A stretch of DNA of 64,000 bases from Artocarpus heterophyllus (lineage: Eukaryota; Streptophyta; Magnoliopsida; Rosales; Moraceae): assembly GCA_025403435.1 (NCBI GenBank), contig CM046327.1:19048794-19112793 (forward strand), read 5' to 3'. The notes below the pieces were generated by a model. That model saw only the letters and a list, made by a program, of their open reading frames with translations. It made no database searches and was not told where the DNA came from. Positions within the stretch are counted from its first letter, which is position 1, and each line of letters starts with the position of its first letter. The position numbers and the translations under genes are program-made. Below, piece after piece: positions 44,404 to 55,133 of this stretch.

Positions 44404-46008
44404 AGCTCGTTTTAAACATGGCAAAACCAAAAGCCTTGGAAGCCTTTTTTGGGGTTGTAAATGTAAAATGCTGATATGTGATGTATAGTGGGAATTGATG
44501 AGGAGGTAACTTGAAAGACATTCTGTTAACTAGTGCTTCAATATTGATAATTGATAGATCAAACTCTGTGTTGGGAAAAGTAAAAATCTTGAATATCTCG
44601 ATCCAAAGACACCTTTTTTTTTTTTTTTGTGCGAAAACAAATTAAAAAAAAAACATAGATTAAAGTATCAAATATCAGAGTTGATTTTTGGACATTAAAT
44701 ATTTCGTATAGAGTAAATTTGAAACAGAAGAATAATACATATATGAAATATTAACCACAAAAATTCCTTTTATTAGGATTTTTAAGAGAAATTAAGACAT
44801 GATTGATGTGATATACAATATAAGAGTATATTTGTAACTCTAATATATCTAAAGTTTATTTCAATTTAAACTTTGATGTAATTTAAAAATTCTAAATGTT
44901 AAGAAAATAAACTAAATTATTTTAAAAACGAATAATTTCTCATTTCATTTATGTGTGATTGGACAGACAGGACTGCTATGATAGTTATATACTAAATTGT
45001 TCAAACACTCTCGTTTATGTGTGCCAGCGCTATTCGTGTTAAAAATCATTACGGAAATAAATTTTTTTATTAATGTCCCATAAATTAATTAGTGAACGAA
45101 TGTCACGGTTTGAATATTAGAAAGCACAAAGTTACAAAGATTATAATTGAAAGATAATTTTCATAATTAATTTTAACACTTTTCCGGACACGTATTATTG
45201 TTTTTTGGGACAAATGTCACCGTCCGTAGATCTAATTTGTTTGAGCAAAAATTGCATCCTCTAATCAATTACTATTAACAGGTGTCGCTTTTAACCTTAA
45301 TGAAAACGTTTAATTTTAAGTTGTGAAATTGTATCAAAATGAAACAAAAGAAAGACGAGTTTTCATTGGACAAAAAATGCATGAAAGATAGTTACTATTA
45401 ATAGGTATCGCTTTTCACCTTACCATGAAACTTTCCATTAGAACATATACCTTTTTTTTTTTTTTTGAAGGTAGAAACATACACTATTAATTGGGTATGT
45501 TTTAATCAATTCAGATTCCTCATCTAAATGAATGAACCAGAAGATTTTGGGTCCACTTTGCTACAACTAGAAGATGTGTGCCACTGTGGACTCCATATGG
45601 TAATTTTATACCATTTCGAAATAATTGCTAAACTTTTAGTTTTAAACTCTTCCAAAAGAATTCAATCTCTCTCTCATTGCCAAATGTTCTAGAGATTATT
45701 GGGAACTAAGTTAATACTATTACAGTATAAAGTTGTACTCAAATGCTACACTATAAATTAAAAATACTTTATAATGTAAAGATATTACATGCTATTGCGT
45801 TTAAATTTTAACTTCAAGCTCCATCATAGGTCCTAAAATAACTTATTTTTATTACGAAGCATGATATTAGGAACAAGAACACTATTGCAATAGGCTTATA
45901 ACTAGTACGTACACACACCTTATTATATATAATTTTTTTAAACCATTATTATATATTATAATTTATTTAACTCACTCGGTTACTAGGACAAACAAACAGA
46001 AAAACAAA
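44404..46008. other. AT-rich intergenic with a decayed family-1 MITE
   Basis: About 45700-45835 carries the family-1 words CTATTACAGTATAAAG and TGTAAAGATATTACATGCTA. Two similar phrases (CTATTAACAGGTGTCGCTTTT at 45275 and CTATTAATAGGTATCGCTTTT at 45396) show a local duplication. No coding exon. Confidence 0.45.
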
Positions 46009-46010
46009 TT

Positions 46011-46352
46011 TTAAGCGTATTTATGAGCAATCTTCACCAAAGAGTCGCATAGTTCTTGTGGCTTTGAGAACATTGGCATGTGATCTGCTCCGCAAATCTC
46101 GACCGTGTCCGATACATCGTTGTTTCCAATCATCCATCGCTGGAACTCGACCGGTATTGCCTTGTCTTCGTCGCAAACAACGTAGACTTGGGGAACTGAC
46201 CCGAACCCTTCCTCGGAGAATTTGTTCGCTTTGGACAAGTCTTCCATGAAAAGTGATCCTGGCCTTGCCAAAGTGTTGGCCAGTTCAAGATCCTTCAAAA
46301 TCAAAGAGGTGTCTACTTGTGTGACACATAAGATTATTAAATAATAAATATG

Positions 46353-46386
<34 letters not shown>

Positions 46387-48564
46387 CGTTATTGTTACTC
46401 TTGCTCCCATCGGGATAAATTTGACTCGATTTTCTGTTCCCGCCTACGTATATGGGATATTTTAAGAAATTAACGTCTTTCTTAGTAGTGGGGTCTGGGA
46501 AAGAATAAAAATGTGATTTCATTATATTTTTTACCAGGAGGAACAGTACCTATCACAAGATTTTTTTTTTTTTTTTGTCATACAAATGTGTGTGTGATTA
46601 AGAATTGTTACCTCGTTGGGGCTAAGTTGATAAAGATTGGAAGAGAGAAACTTGGGACCAAAAAACATTGATGTTATTGGTCCACTGGGGGTTTGGTAGG
46701 TCCCAAACTTGGTGTCCAGCCACGAATCAGATGGAATCCTCTCGCAATACTTTTCAAACAGAAAATGACAAAACTTAAAAGCAATTTCCTTTCTTAAAAA
46801 AAAAAATTCTAAAAATGGTGAAAATGTTTTTTAATTTTGTTTTCTAGAGGTTCAAATACATAAAAATTAGCAAAACCTCAAAGGATGGAATAAATATTAA
46901 AGGCTCTGATGGCATGAGAACACTATTAAATATTAGTCTACTAATTAAGATTCTGATCGAGCTATCAAAATCACATCAAAATGTCTTTTTTTAAAAAATC
47001 ACAAATAAAGTATGCAACATTGATATTATTTAATATTAATTTAATGGTTCAAATTAGTGAGTAGCAAGGTATATCTTATCATACCTTATGGTAAATTAAT
47101 GCAGTAATTAAGATTGCATTGAAGGCGAAACTGTTATAGTTGAATTTCTCTTATATATTCTACGCTCTCACTTTATGCAAAAAAAAATTATTTTCATTTT
47201 TTATTTTTGGGGATTGAGCCAAAATATGTGATATTGAACACGTTTAAATGAATTATTAGAAATTGAGCCAATGAAAATGATGGACAATGTATATTTAGCA
47301 AATCAAAGTTTCATTCCATGCACCAAATTCACATTATTTTTGTCTCAAGTCTCAAGATTTTACAAAGATTCTCCTTCCTTCGCTAATCAACGAAAGAGAA
47401 CACAAACAATGATGTTTTATTACGACTTTGTGACAAAACAACAAAAGAATGTATAGTATAGTCATTTTCGTAAAAAAAGAAAAAAGAAAATATGACAAAT
47501 ATTTCAAATTATGTATATAGCCAGTCCTACTTCAAATTAAAACTTATAATTTTTTTAAAAAAAGGTGTTCCAAAAAGAAAATTCAGTCCTATTTCAAATT
47601 AAAACTTCTATTTTTTTTTAGTGTGTGTGTAAAGTATGTATATAGCCAGTCCTATTTCAAATTAAAACTTCTAATTTAAAAAAAATATAGAAATAGGCAG
47701 GTTTTTTTTTTTTTTTGGAAGGAAGAATTATGGTACAACTCATTATAATTTAAAATATATTATGCAGCCTATTTTTCATTTATTGAATAATAACGTAAAT
47801 TAATCTGGACGGTTCAAAAGTTTTCGTTTTCAAGTTCAACCTGATAAAATGCAGTCCATGACTTTTAATCCAAACCGATCTAATTATGTTATTTAATAGT
47901 TGAAAAAATGAACTACATTATATCTTAAAATAATTTCTTAGAATTCAACAAGATATATAATTATAAGTTTCATTTAATTTCCCAGAAAAAGGGAAAAAAA
48001 TAGTGAATAAGTTTAATAGTACTGATCTAATAAAGAGGACTCCATAATACGTTACGGTCATAATTAATGTGACATCACTACACATGACACAGGTAAAATC
48101 ATGTCAATATTGTCTCACTAAAATTAAAAAAAAAAAAAGGTGTTCCAAAAAGCAAAGTCAGTCACCGTTACCTGGTCCAAAACGTAGGAAGGCCGGTGGA
48201 CGGTGTCCGGCATAAACGCCGTCAAGAAAACCGCGGCGGCGATCTTCTCGGGGAACATGTCCATGGCTAGGGCCAAATTTAGGCCTCCAAGGCTGTGGCC
48301 AACGAGCACGACTTTTTGATCATTGGGACCAAGTGTTTCCATGAGCTCCAAGAGAGGTTGGGAGTAGTCTTTCATTGAGTAAACGCCTTGAATCGCCTTC
48401 AGGTTGGTGCCGGACGCCGCGAGATCCAGTGCCGTAACGCGGTGGCCCGCCGCCTCCAGCCGCGGCTTCACCTTGTACCAGCTCCAAGCCCCGTGGCACG
48501 CGCCATGCACCAAGACTATGTGATGCTTATCATGATCATGATGGTTTCCCTTCACTGAAGACAT
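46011..48564 (-). CDS. Methylesterase (MES/SABP2-type), three exons, intact
   Basis: Cytosolic alpha/beta-hydrolase expected to cleave methyl esters of plant hormones (methyl salicylate, methyl jasmonate or methyl-IAA); the real substrate cannot be read from sequence. Exons, in gene order, are 48564-48172, 46749-46612 and 46292-46011. All are phase 0 with GT-AG borders, giving 270 residues, the family norm. [11 protein letters not shown] is the oxyanion-hole block. GHSLGG holds nucleophile Ser91, [10 protein letters not shown] holds Asp220 and GADHMPM holds His248; the spacing of 129 and 28 equals that of SABP2. GHSLGG rather than GESCGG argues against a hydroxynitrile lyase. There is no signal peptide. 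A TATA-like CTATATATTA lies about 60 bp upstream. It is the only complete member of a decayed cluster. Intron 1 (1.4 kb) has short duplications and intron 2 a TA microsatellite. Confidence 0.92.
46356..46383. repeat. (TA)n microsatellite in methylesterase intron 2
   Basis: A TA run of about 14 units lies between exons 2 and 3 of the intact methylesterase. Confidence 0.8.
47522..47690. repeat. Short repeats in methylesterase intron 1
   Basis: The phrase CAGTCCTATTTCAAATTAAA occurs three times (47522, 47584 and 47647) with small changes. The adjoining AAAGGTGTTCCAAAAAG at about 47561 also occurs at 48136, next to the exon 1 donor, so a piece of the exon-intron border has been copied into the intron. 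Confidence 0.7.
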
Positions 48565-48620
48565 TTTATTTTTTATTTTTTATTTTTATGATTTTATGGT
48601 CATAGAGCTAGCTATATGAG

Positions 48621-48630
48621 TAATATATAG
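48621..48630 (-). promoter_or_regulatory. TATA-like box of the intact methylesterase
   Basis: On the minus strand CTATATATTA lies 57-66 bp before the start codon. Spacing would allow a leader of about 30 bases. Positional inference only. Confidence 0.45.
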
Positions 48631-49193
48631 GCAACCTTAAGTTGACAAGTAAACTATAGTTTTCATGTTTTTTTTGTTTCGTAGTGGAACCCTAATATTA
48701 ATGGAAAAGCTCCTTTTTTTTTTTTTCCCCTTCGTCCCCTAATAATAGGTCCGAGAAGCAGGCGCAAACCCATCATAACCGCACAAAAAATAAAAAAAAA
48801 AAAAAAGAAAGAAGAAAATTGTACTAATAGTTCTTGACCTATTTAAAACGTGACTTGAAGGTCTTTATCTTTAACTAAAATAATTAAAAAAAAAATAACT
48901 TTAACTGACGTCCGTTTATTTTCACTTATTTGACAACGGCGTGTCTAGTATTTACTTTGAAAAGTCTAAAACACCCACATTTAATTCACATGCAATTAAA
49001 AAAAAAAAAAAAAACGCTCTTATCCCTATTCTTCTTTACTTCTCCAATTCACATACATAAATTTAGCTAATTAAGCAAAAAAAACGAATAAAAAATTCTA
49101 ATTCTACAACATTCTCAACCATACAGAATAAAAAATTCAACTTGAATTTTTCCAAAGCTTAAACAAAAGCAAAAATGTTATGTTTTTTTTTTA

Positions 49194-49293
49194 GGTTTAA
49201 ATCACAGTTTGAACTATTTTGTTACAGTATTTTCTCTCATAAAAATTTAAATTTTTATGCAAATTTTTAATTTAAACCTATTAATCAAATGAG
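49194..49293. mobile_element. Family-2 Tourist-like MITE remnant
   Basis: Contains TTTAAATCACAGTTTGAACT and GTTACAGTATTTTCTCTCAT, the same order as the copy at 32225-32333. It is preceded by TTA. The ends are eroded. Confidence 0.6.
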
Positions 49294-50265
49294 CAAAAAA
49301 TCAGAAATTAAACTTCAAAATTCGAAACATCTTGCCACATAAGCAACTAAACTGGATCAACTCAAATTTAAACTTTAAACTCCTCCAATCCGGTTGATAT
49401 ACCACACAACAATTTCGGATAAGTAATCTAAAATTCAAACACAATGGAATCCAAAATCTTGAAGAGAATAAACTTTCCAGATTAAAACATATTAAAATTC
49501 AAACAAAATATCTGGATTTTCAACGAAACATGCAGAAAAAAATATCAGGATTAAGCTCTACAAGAGATCCCAAGAAGTCAACAAATACTTGTGGAAAATT
49601 GTATGCATGGAAGGGTCAAAAACCTTGAAAGTGATATAGATGTGCTATTTTGGCAGCACCCCTCATTTGGAGCCCAACCCTTTTTCATGTAGTTTCAGAC
49701 ATGGATAGTAATTTAAACTAGGCTGAAAGTGCCATGTAAAGGGTTCAGTTTGGTTTTAGACAGCATGTGTTTGAGGCTAAAAAAACAAACGCTGAATTGG
49801 TCAAGTTTGATAGTTTCCAATCTACTTTGCACAAGCCTATTTCTTAGTAGTTTTGATTAAAGCGTTTAAAAAAAAAAAGACCCAAGTGAGTGTTGGTACG
49901 TTTCAGGCAAGAAAATGAATAATATTAGTTAGCAAAGAAAACAAAGATATTCAAGATGGTTGTGCACGCCCCTCATTACAAACAAAAAAAAAAAAGAAAG
50001 AAAGAAAGAAAGAAAGAAAGAAGAATAGAAAGTTGTACATTGCGTTACTCCATTGAATAGCACTACAAGTAGGGGCAAAGCCGCCCAAGGAAGAGACTGA
50101 ATGGTAGCTCCTTTTGAACTTTTTTAATTTTAATTTTGTATATGAAATTTTCTAAAATCATTTCGTTCTCTTTAAAATGTTTCATCTTTCTATTCTACAT
50201 GACTAATTTTTTCGTCTTCACCTATGAGTATAAACTGAGTAAGCTATTTAAGAAGCTATCCTCAG

Positions 50266-50382
50266 CCCTATCTCTTATTTATTTTGCGGTAAATTTCTCT
50301 AGTAGGAACATGAAAAATAATCTATCCCTATCTCTTATTTATTTTGCTGTAAATTTCTTTCGGAACATGAAAGATAATCTAT
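50266..50382. repeat. Tandem duplication of about 60 bp
   Basis: Units 50266-50325 and 50326-50382 both begin CCCTATCTCTTATTTATTTT and end GATAATCTAT or AATAATCTAT, with a small indel between them. Confidence 0.8.
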
Positions 50383-51427
50383 TGGTAATACTTTGTTTTT
50401 CAATCGTCAGATATATACTGAAATCGTCATTATAACTTCAAAAAGTGATCAACACATCTTTCAAAGTTTAAAACGTGATCATATCATAAAATACAAGTTC
50501 CCTTCTATCCAATTCCATCAAGTAATCAGCCGTAAAAGTTGAGCCGGAAATATAATTGGATGGTTTAAGTAGAAAGATTCAAAACTCTAAGACGAGAACA
50601 AAAACTCAAATTATCCGTTTAAAAGCATATTGAGTTTTGTAATATTTGCTTGTACCGGAAAAAAACCTCATCGTTGAAAATTTCAAAAGAAGCTTGCACT
50701 TTTCTAATCCACTGCTTCCAGCCATGCGACTGTATACCTAAAATTATGGACCTAGCTAGATGCTAGCTTGAGCTTTACATGGACTTTTAAAGAACGTTTG
50801 AATTAAAAATATTTGTTTAAAAATTATAGTATGAATATCATTGTATGCATGTCAAATTAGGTAAAGTTGAATCCTATTGAAGATCACATACTCAAATCAC
50901 ATATTTAATTTTGATGTCTAAAATAATGTATAATCAATCAAATTATATCACAGTCATTTAAAAATTTTTAAATATGTTTTCGATTAACTTTTCCATGTTC
51001 TAATATCTAAGTTCATTTAAAGACTTTGTTGATTAAACATCATATGAAACACAAAAAATTGAATAGGTTATTTGAATCGAAGACAAAACTAGACCTTCAG
51101 TTACTTGGAATCTAAAACATCTGATAAGAACCAGATGATCAACTACATGATCCATACCTTGAGACATTAAGCGAGCTTTGAAGATACAAATCTCAACAAA
51201 AAAAAAAAAAAAAAACAAAAAATTACAATAATACCAATTAAAAGAAGTAAATAAAATCTTTAAAATTTTATTTTGAGCATCAAAAAAAAAAAAAGAGAGA
51301 AGGTGGTAAATAACTTTTTTTTTGGAAACAAAATATGACCTTTTTTTGGTAAGTTAGTACACAGGCGAATTTTGATAAATTCCATTTAAAAATTTTGATG
51401 AATTTGGATAAACTGGCAAACTTTATA

Positions 51428-51598
51428 GGGTGTTTGGCATGGTGGTTAGAACAATTGGTTAGAACTGTAAACACTATACTATGTGAGAGCTTTACACTAT
51501 AGTAACTTTTTTTCTTTTATTAGAATATGTAAGAGCTTTACAATATTTCTAACTGAAAAATTGATCAAAACCAACTTTGTCAAATTTACCAAATACAC
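51428..51598. mobile_element. Family-1 MITE
   Basis: Left end GGGTGTTTGGCATGGTGGTT; right end, on the other strand, GTGTATTTGGTAAATTTGAC. The core 'CTATGTGAGAGCTTTACACT' is mirrored by 'GAATATGTAAGAGCTTTACA'. Confidence 0.7.
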
Positions 51599-52201
51599 GA
51601 TTCTCATAAATATGACTAACAAATTTGGTAAACCCCGTTTACACGTTTGAAAAACACCATCGATATACTAGGACTCTCAGATTTATCATATTATTTTGTG
51701 TTTTCTAGTCTACAAAGGGAATCCTCTTTGAAAATCCTTGACCTACTTATAAATCGTGCCTATCGTTTATTTCTTGTCTTTTTTCCTTTTTTTTTAATAG
51801 AGAATTTCTTGTCACATTTTGTCTGTAGTCTTATAATTATTACTTAGTGACCCCAGTTTTTGACTTATTCTGCTACTGACGTCCGCCTCATGCTTCTCTG
51901 TAATGCAATGTTAATTATTGTTAATTCAAATAAACTAAACAATAATCCGTAAATTAATCATGGAGGATCACATAAAACCAAATATTAATCCTTGTCCCGG
52001 TAAATAAATTAGTTCTTTAATCTTATCAAATCCTAGTAATCATTTCTCCATATAAATCCTAGTAATCTTTGCTCCAGGATATCTTAGATTTGCCTCCGTG
52101 TGGGGGGAGGCCCAACATTCGAGGTTTTACCTTAATATTCAAAGAAATCCGTCTCCATATTATTGGCTTACTTGCATTCTCGATCCTAAAAGTACCTTTA
52201 C

Positions 52202-52294
52202 TTTGTAAAATCAATCATCACAAATAATAATAATAATTATTATTTTGTAAAATCAATCATCACAAATAATAATAATAATAATAATAATAATAAT
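52202..52294. repeat. Duplicated segment with (AAT)n runs
   Basis: The phrase TTTGTAAAATCAATCATCAC followed by AAATAATAATAAT occurs twice (52202 and 52243). The second run extends to about nine AAT units. Confidence 0.8.
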
Positions 52295-53093
52295 CTACAA
52301 CTAGAGGGGTGGAGACAAACTTTTGTTTTCCTTCAATATTAAAAAATAATAATGAGATTACAAATCAAATTTTTAATTTTGTGGGGACTGTTTATTTTAA
52401 TAAAATAAATTACACGTATACGTGTGTGTCTGTGTTTTATTAAAAAAAAAAAAAGGCCATAAATTGAGTGGCCACGGAGCCCCACTGAACTTTAATTGGC
52501 CTCCTGCATGATCGCTGTGCTTGTCCTCTCTTTGAGGAAGCATTAATGCTTAAAACAATAACAGTGTTTATTTCTCAAGAATTTGTAAGGTACCATACAT
52601 TATAAAATTATTTCTTTTTTAAAAAGAAGTACTAATGTTTAGTATAGAATTTGAATTGTTAACTCGTGAAGCTTAATTATTGAGCATGTGAGTATTGTCT
52701 TTCACAGAGACAATATAAAGATCAACCTTGCCGGTAAGAAAACCATAAGATATACATTTTTCGTTTGTAAACTTCTTTTTTATTACAGTAAATTTTTTGA
52801 AACTGTTAGAAAACTAAATATAGTTCTTGTACTTAGTGTAAACTATTATAAATTTTACGTGTTTTCATTTTTTTATTATTTTTTTTGGTGATTTTATTGC
52901 TTTCTGTAGGATAGAATAAGGCATCTAATTACATTTAGAACTCACAAAATACGGTCAAAATAATAGAGTGATGGTGTTTATTTCACAACAATTTGCAGGA
53001 CACAGATTGTTGCAGATGTGGAGCTAAATCAAGTCGACACCCTAGCAAAAAGGAAGAAAAAGGGAGAAACGCAGTGCTCGTGAGGCAGAGAGC

Positions 53094-53240
53094 CAGCGCC
53101 GCGGCTCTGCTAGGAGAGCGCCGCGGCTCTGGAACAAGAGCGCCTAGGCGCTAATTAAAGAGCGCCTAGGCGCTAGCAGCAAAGCACCTAGGCGTTGCAG
53201 GGGAGCGCCGCAGCGCTCGTTTTGAGAGCGCCGCGGCACT
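53094..53240. repeat. Seven-unit 22-bp palindrome array in LTR A
   Basis: Imperfect palindromes start at 53094, 53116, 53138, 53160, 53182, 53203 and 53226, spaced 22, 22, 22, 22, 21 and 23 bp. Units are of two types: GAGCGCCGCGGCTCT (units 1, 2, 6, 7) and GAGCGCCTAGGCGCT (units 3, 4, 5). AGCGCCTAGGCGCT is a perfect palindrome. The array lies about 100 bp before the TATA box, in the presumed enhancer part of the LTR. Confidence 0.85.
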
Positions 53241-53340
53241 GTGTTGCGTGATATTTTTGAGTCAGAGTCGAACTCAAACGACTTAAAAAGGAAAAAATAC
53301 TAGGGTTTCTCATTAGTTGCTATTTTTCTCTTCATTTGGG

Positions 53341-53348
53341 TATAAATA
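53341..53348 (+). promoter_or_regulatory. TATA box of LTR A
   Basis: TATAAATA in a TTTGGGTATAAATAGACATA context, placed about half-way through the LTR as expected for the U3/R boundary. Confidence 0.6.
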
Positions 53349-53699
53349 GACATAAGGTGGCTAGGGTTGTGTGTGCATGACATTAAGAGTAGCATTATTT
53401 TGTGTGAGGCATAATTCTTGAGAGCTCCATCCTTGAGAGAGAAAAATTCCCACAAGGTGCTAGATAGAAGAGAGTTTTGGTAACACAATTTAAGAGTGTG
53501 TGAGAAACTTCTCTTGTAATCTGTAATCTCCTTCATCATAGTAGAATCTGGAAGCGGCAGAAACAGGACGTAGTCTCAATTTTGGACGAACCTGTATAAA
53601 ATTTGGTGTCTCTCTTTTCTTCTCTTCTTCAATTTATTTTCTACAATTATTTGTTCTTGCGATCCTTGGAATTAGGAGTCACCTAATTTTCTCAATAAG

Positions 53700-53711
53700 T
53701 GGTATCAGAGC
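53700..53711 (+). other. Primer-binding site of element A
   Basis: TGGTATCAGAGC is the standard plant retrotransposon site complementary to the 3' end of initiator methionine tRNA. It starts two bases after the LTR end. Confidence 0.85.
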
Positions 53712-53728
53712 GGAGGTTTTGATCAAGA

Positions 53729-55133
53729 ATGATGACGGGAGAAGAAGGTTCGACAGCCGGTATCACCAAATTTGATGGTTCAGATTTTTCCTATTGGAGG
53801 ATGCAAGTAGAAGACTACCTCTACAGTAGAAACTGCACTTGCCCTTGGGTAATAAGCCTGAAGGCATGAAGGATGAGGAGTGGAATCTCCTTGATAGACA
53901 AGTGCTGGGTGTGATCTGTTTGACCCTGTCAAAGAACGTTGCCCACAACGTTGCAAAGGAGACTACAACAACTGGGATGATGAAGGCTCTCACAGAGATG
54001 TATGAGAAGCTCTCAGCCAATAATAAGGTACATCTCATGAAGAAACTCTTTAATTTAAAAATACCTGAAGGTGCCTCGGTTGTAGAGCATCTGAACAGTT
54101 TCAACACCGTCCTGAACCAATTGGTCTCGGTAGAGATTAAATTCGATGATGAGATCAATGCCCTAATCTTCTTGGCCTTGTTACCGAATAGTTGGGAACC
54201 CATGAGGGTGGCCATTACAAATTCGCTTAGGAATGCAAAACTGAAGTTTGTTGATGTCAGAAACTCTATTTTGATGGAAGAAATTCACAGGAAGGACTCA
54301 GGTGAAGCCTCATTGTCGAACTCGGCCCTTAATGTTGATAATAGGGGCAGGAAACTTGACAAGCATTCCAACAGGGATAATGGCAAGAGAGGCAAGTCGA
54401 GGAATGGGAGAAGCAAGTCGAGGAATGGGAGAAGCAAGTCGAGAAACTGTAGGACTATGGAGTGTTGGAATTGTGGGAAGACTGGCCACTTGAAGAAGAA
54501 CTGTAGGGCTCCAAGGAAGAACGAAGACAAGAATAATGTCGCAGCTAACGTCGCCACTGAAGAGCAACAGGATGCCTTAATCTTGTCAGTTGACAGTTTT
54601 TTTGATTCGTGGGTGATAGATTCAGGAGCATCATTCGACACCACTACACACCACCATATCTTGGAGAATTATGTTGCCGGAAATCATGGTTTTGTTTATC
54701 TTGCTGACGGAGAACCTTTGGATATTGTTGGCATTGGAGATGTCAGTTTAAAAATGCCTAATGGGTCTGTGTGGAAGATTCATAAGGTGAGACATATTCC
54801 CAAACTAATATGCAACTTGATTTTGGTGGGGCAACTAGATAATGAAGGACATAAAGTGACCTCCAATTGTGGAGGTTGGAAAGTCACTAAAGGAGCGATG
54901 ATTGTTGCTCGGGGATACAAGGTTGGAACTCTCTACATGAACTCTAGTTGCAGAGATACCATAGCAGTTGCTGATTCTGCTGCTAATACCGAGCTATCCC
55001 ATTATAGGCTCGGTCACATGAGTGAGTAGGGTATGGAGGTGCTTCACTGTAAAGGAAAACTGCCGGGTTTGAAAACTAATGATCACAGTTTGTGTGAAGC
55101 CTGCATCTTTGGTAAACAGTAGAGAGTTAGTTT
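53729..55133 (+). pseudogene. Element A gag-protease fragment, TNT1-like copia
   Basis: Order of domains: a copia gag (KFDGSDFSYWRMQVEDYLYS, then DEEWNLLDRQVLGVI, NNKVHLMKKLFNLK, VEHLNSF and DDEINALIFLALLPNSWE), a zinc knuckle CWNCGKTGHLKKNC at about 54462-54503, an aspartic protease core WVIDSGAS at about 54610-54633, and the HYRLGHMSE/CEACIFGKQ gag-pre-integrase block. Lesions are a frameshift near 53835, and TAG stops at 55027-55029 and 55120-55122. The frame ends where element B is inserted. The rest of A (integrase, reverse transcriptase, 3' LTR) would lie beyond the window. A tandem RSKSRNG repeat sits before the knuckle. Confidence 0.88.

Larger units (their letters stand above)
48650..53007. 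other. Intergenic between methylesterase and retrotransposons
   Basis: AT-rich with no supported gene. Recognisable items (a Tourist-like remnant, a family-1 MITE and two tandem repeats) are listed separately. A GAAA microsatellite lies at 49995-50022. Open frames at 50136-50435 and 52688-52891 are low-complexity and unsupported. Confidence 0.5.
53008..53697 (+). mobile_element. Element A 5' LTR (Ty1/copia)
   Basis: A 690-bp LTR from TGTTGCAGATGTGGAGC to CTCAATA, followed after two bases by a primer-binding site. The terminal CA is changed to TA, consistent with mutation. The right border rests on the primer-binding site. The left border is inferred from the TGTTG start, since the 3' LTR is outside the window. 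A TATA box TATAAATA lies at 53341-53348. Upstream of it is an array of seven 22-bp-spaced palindromes, listed separately. It is the promoter-bearing end of element A. Confidence 0.65.

Noticed and set aside
46011..48564. Hydroxynitrile lyase
   Set aside because: The nucleophile motif is GHSLGG as in methylesterases, not the GESCGG type of lyases. The Ser-Asp-His spacing equals that of SABP2.
53094..53240. CRISPR-like array because of regular spacing
   Set aside because: The repeats are 15-bp palindromes separated by only about 7 bp. They sit in a plant LTR with a TATA box, with no spacers of usual length and no cas genes.
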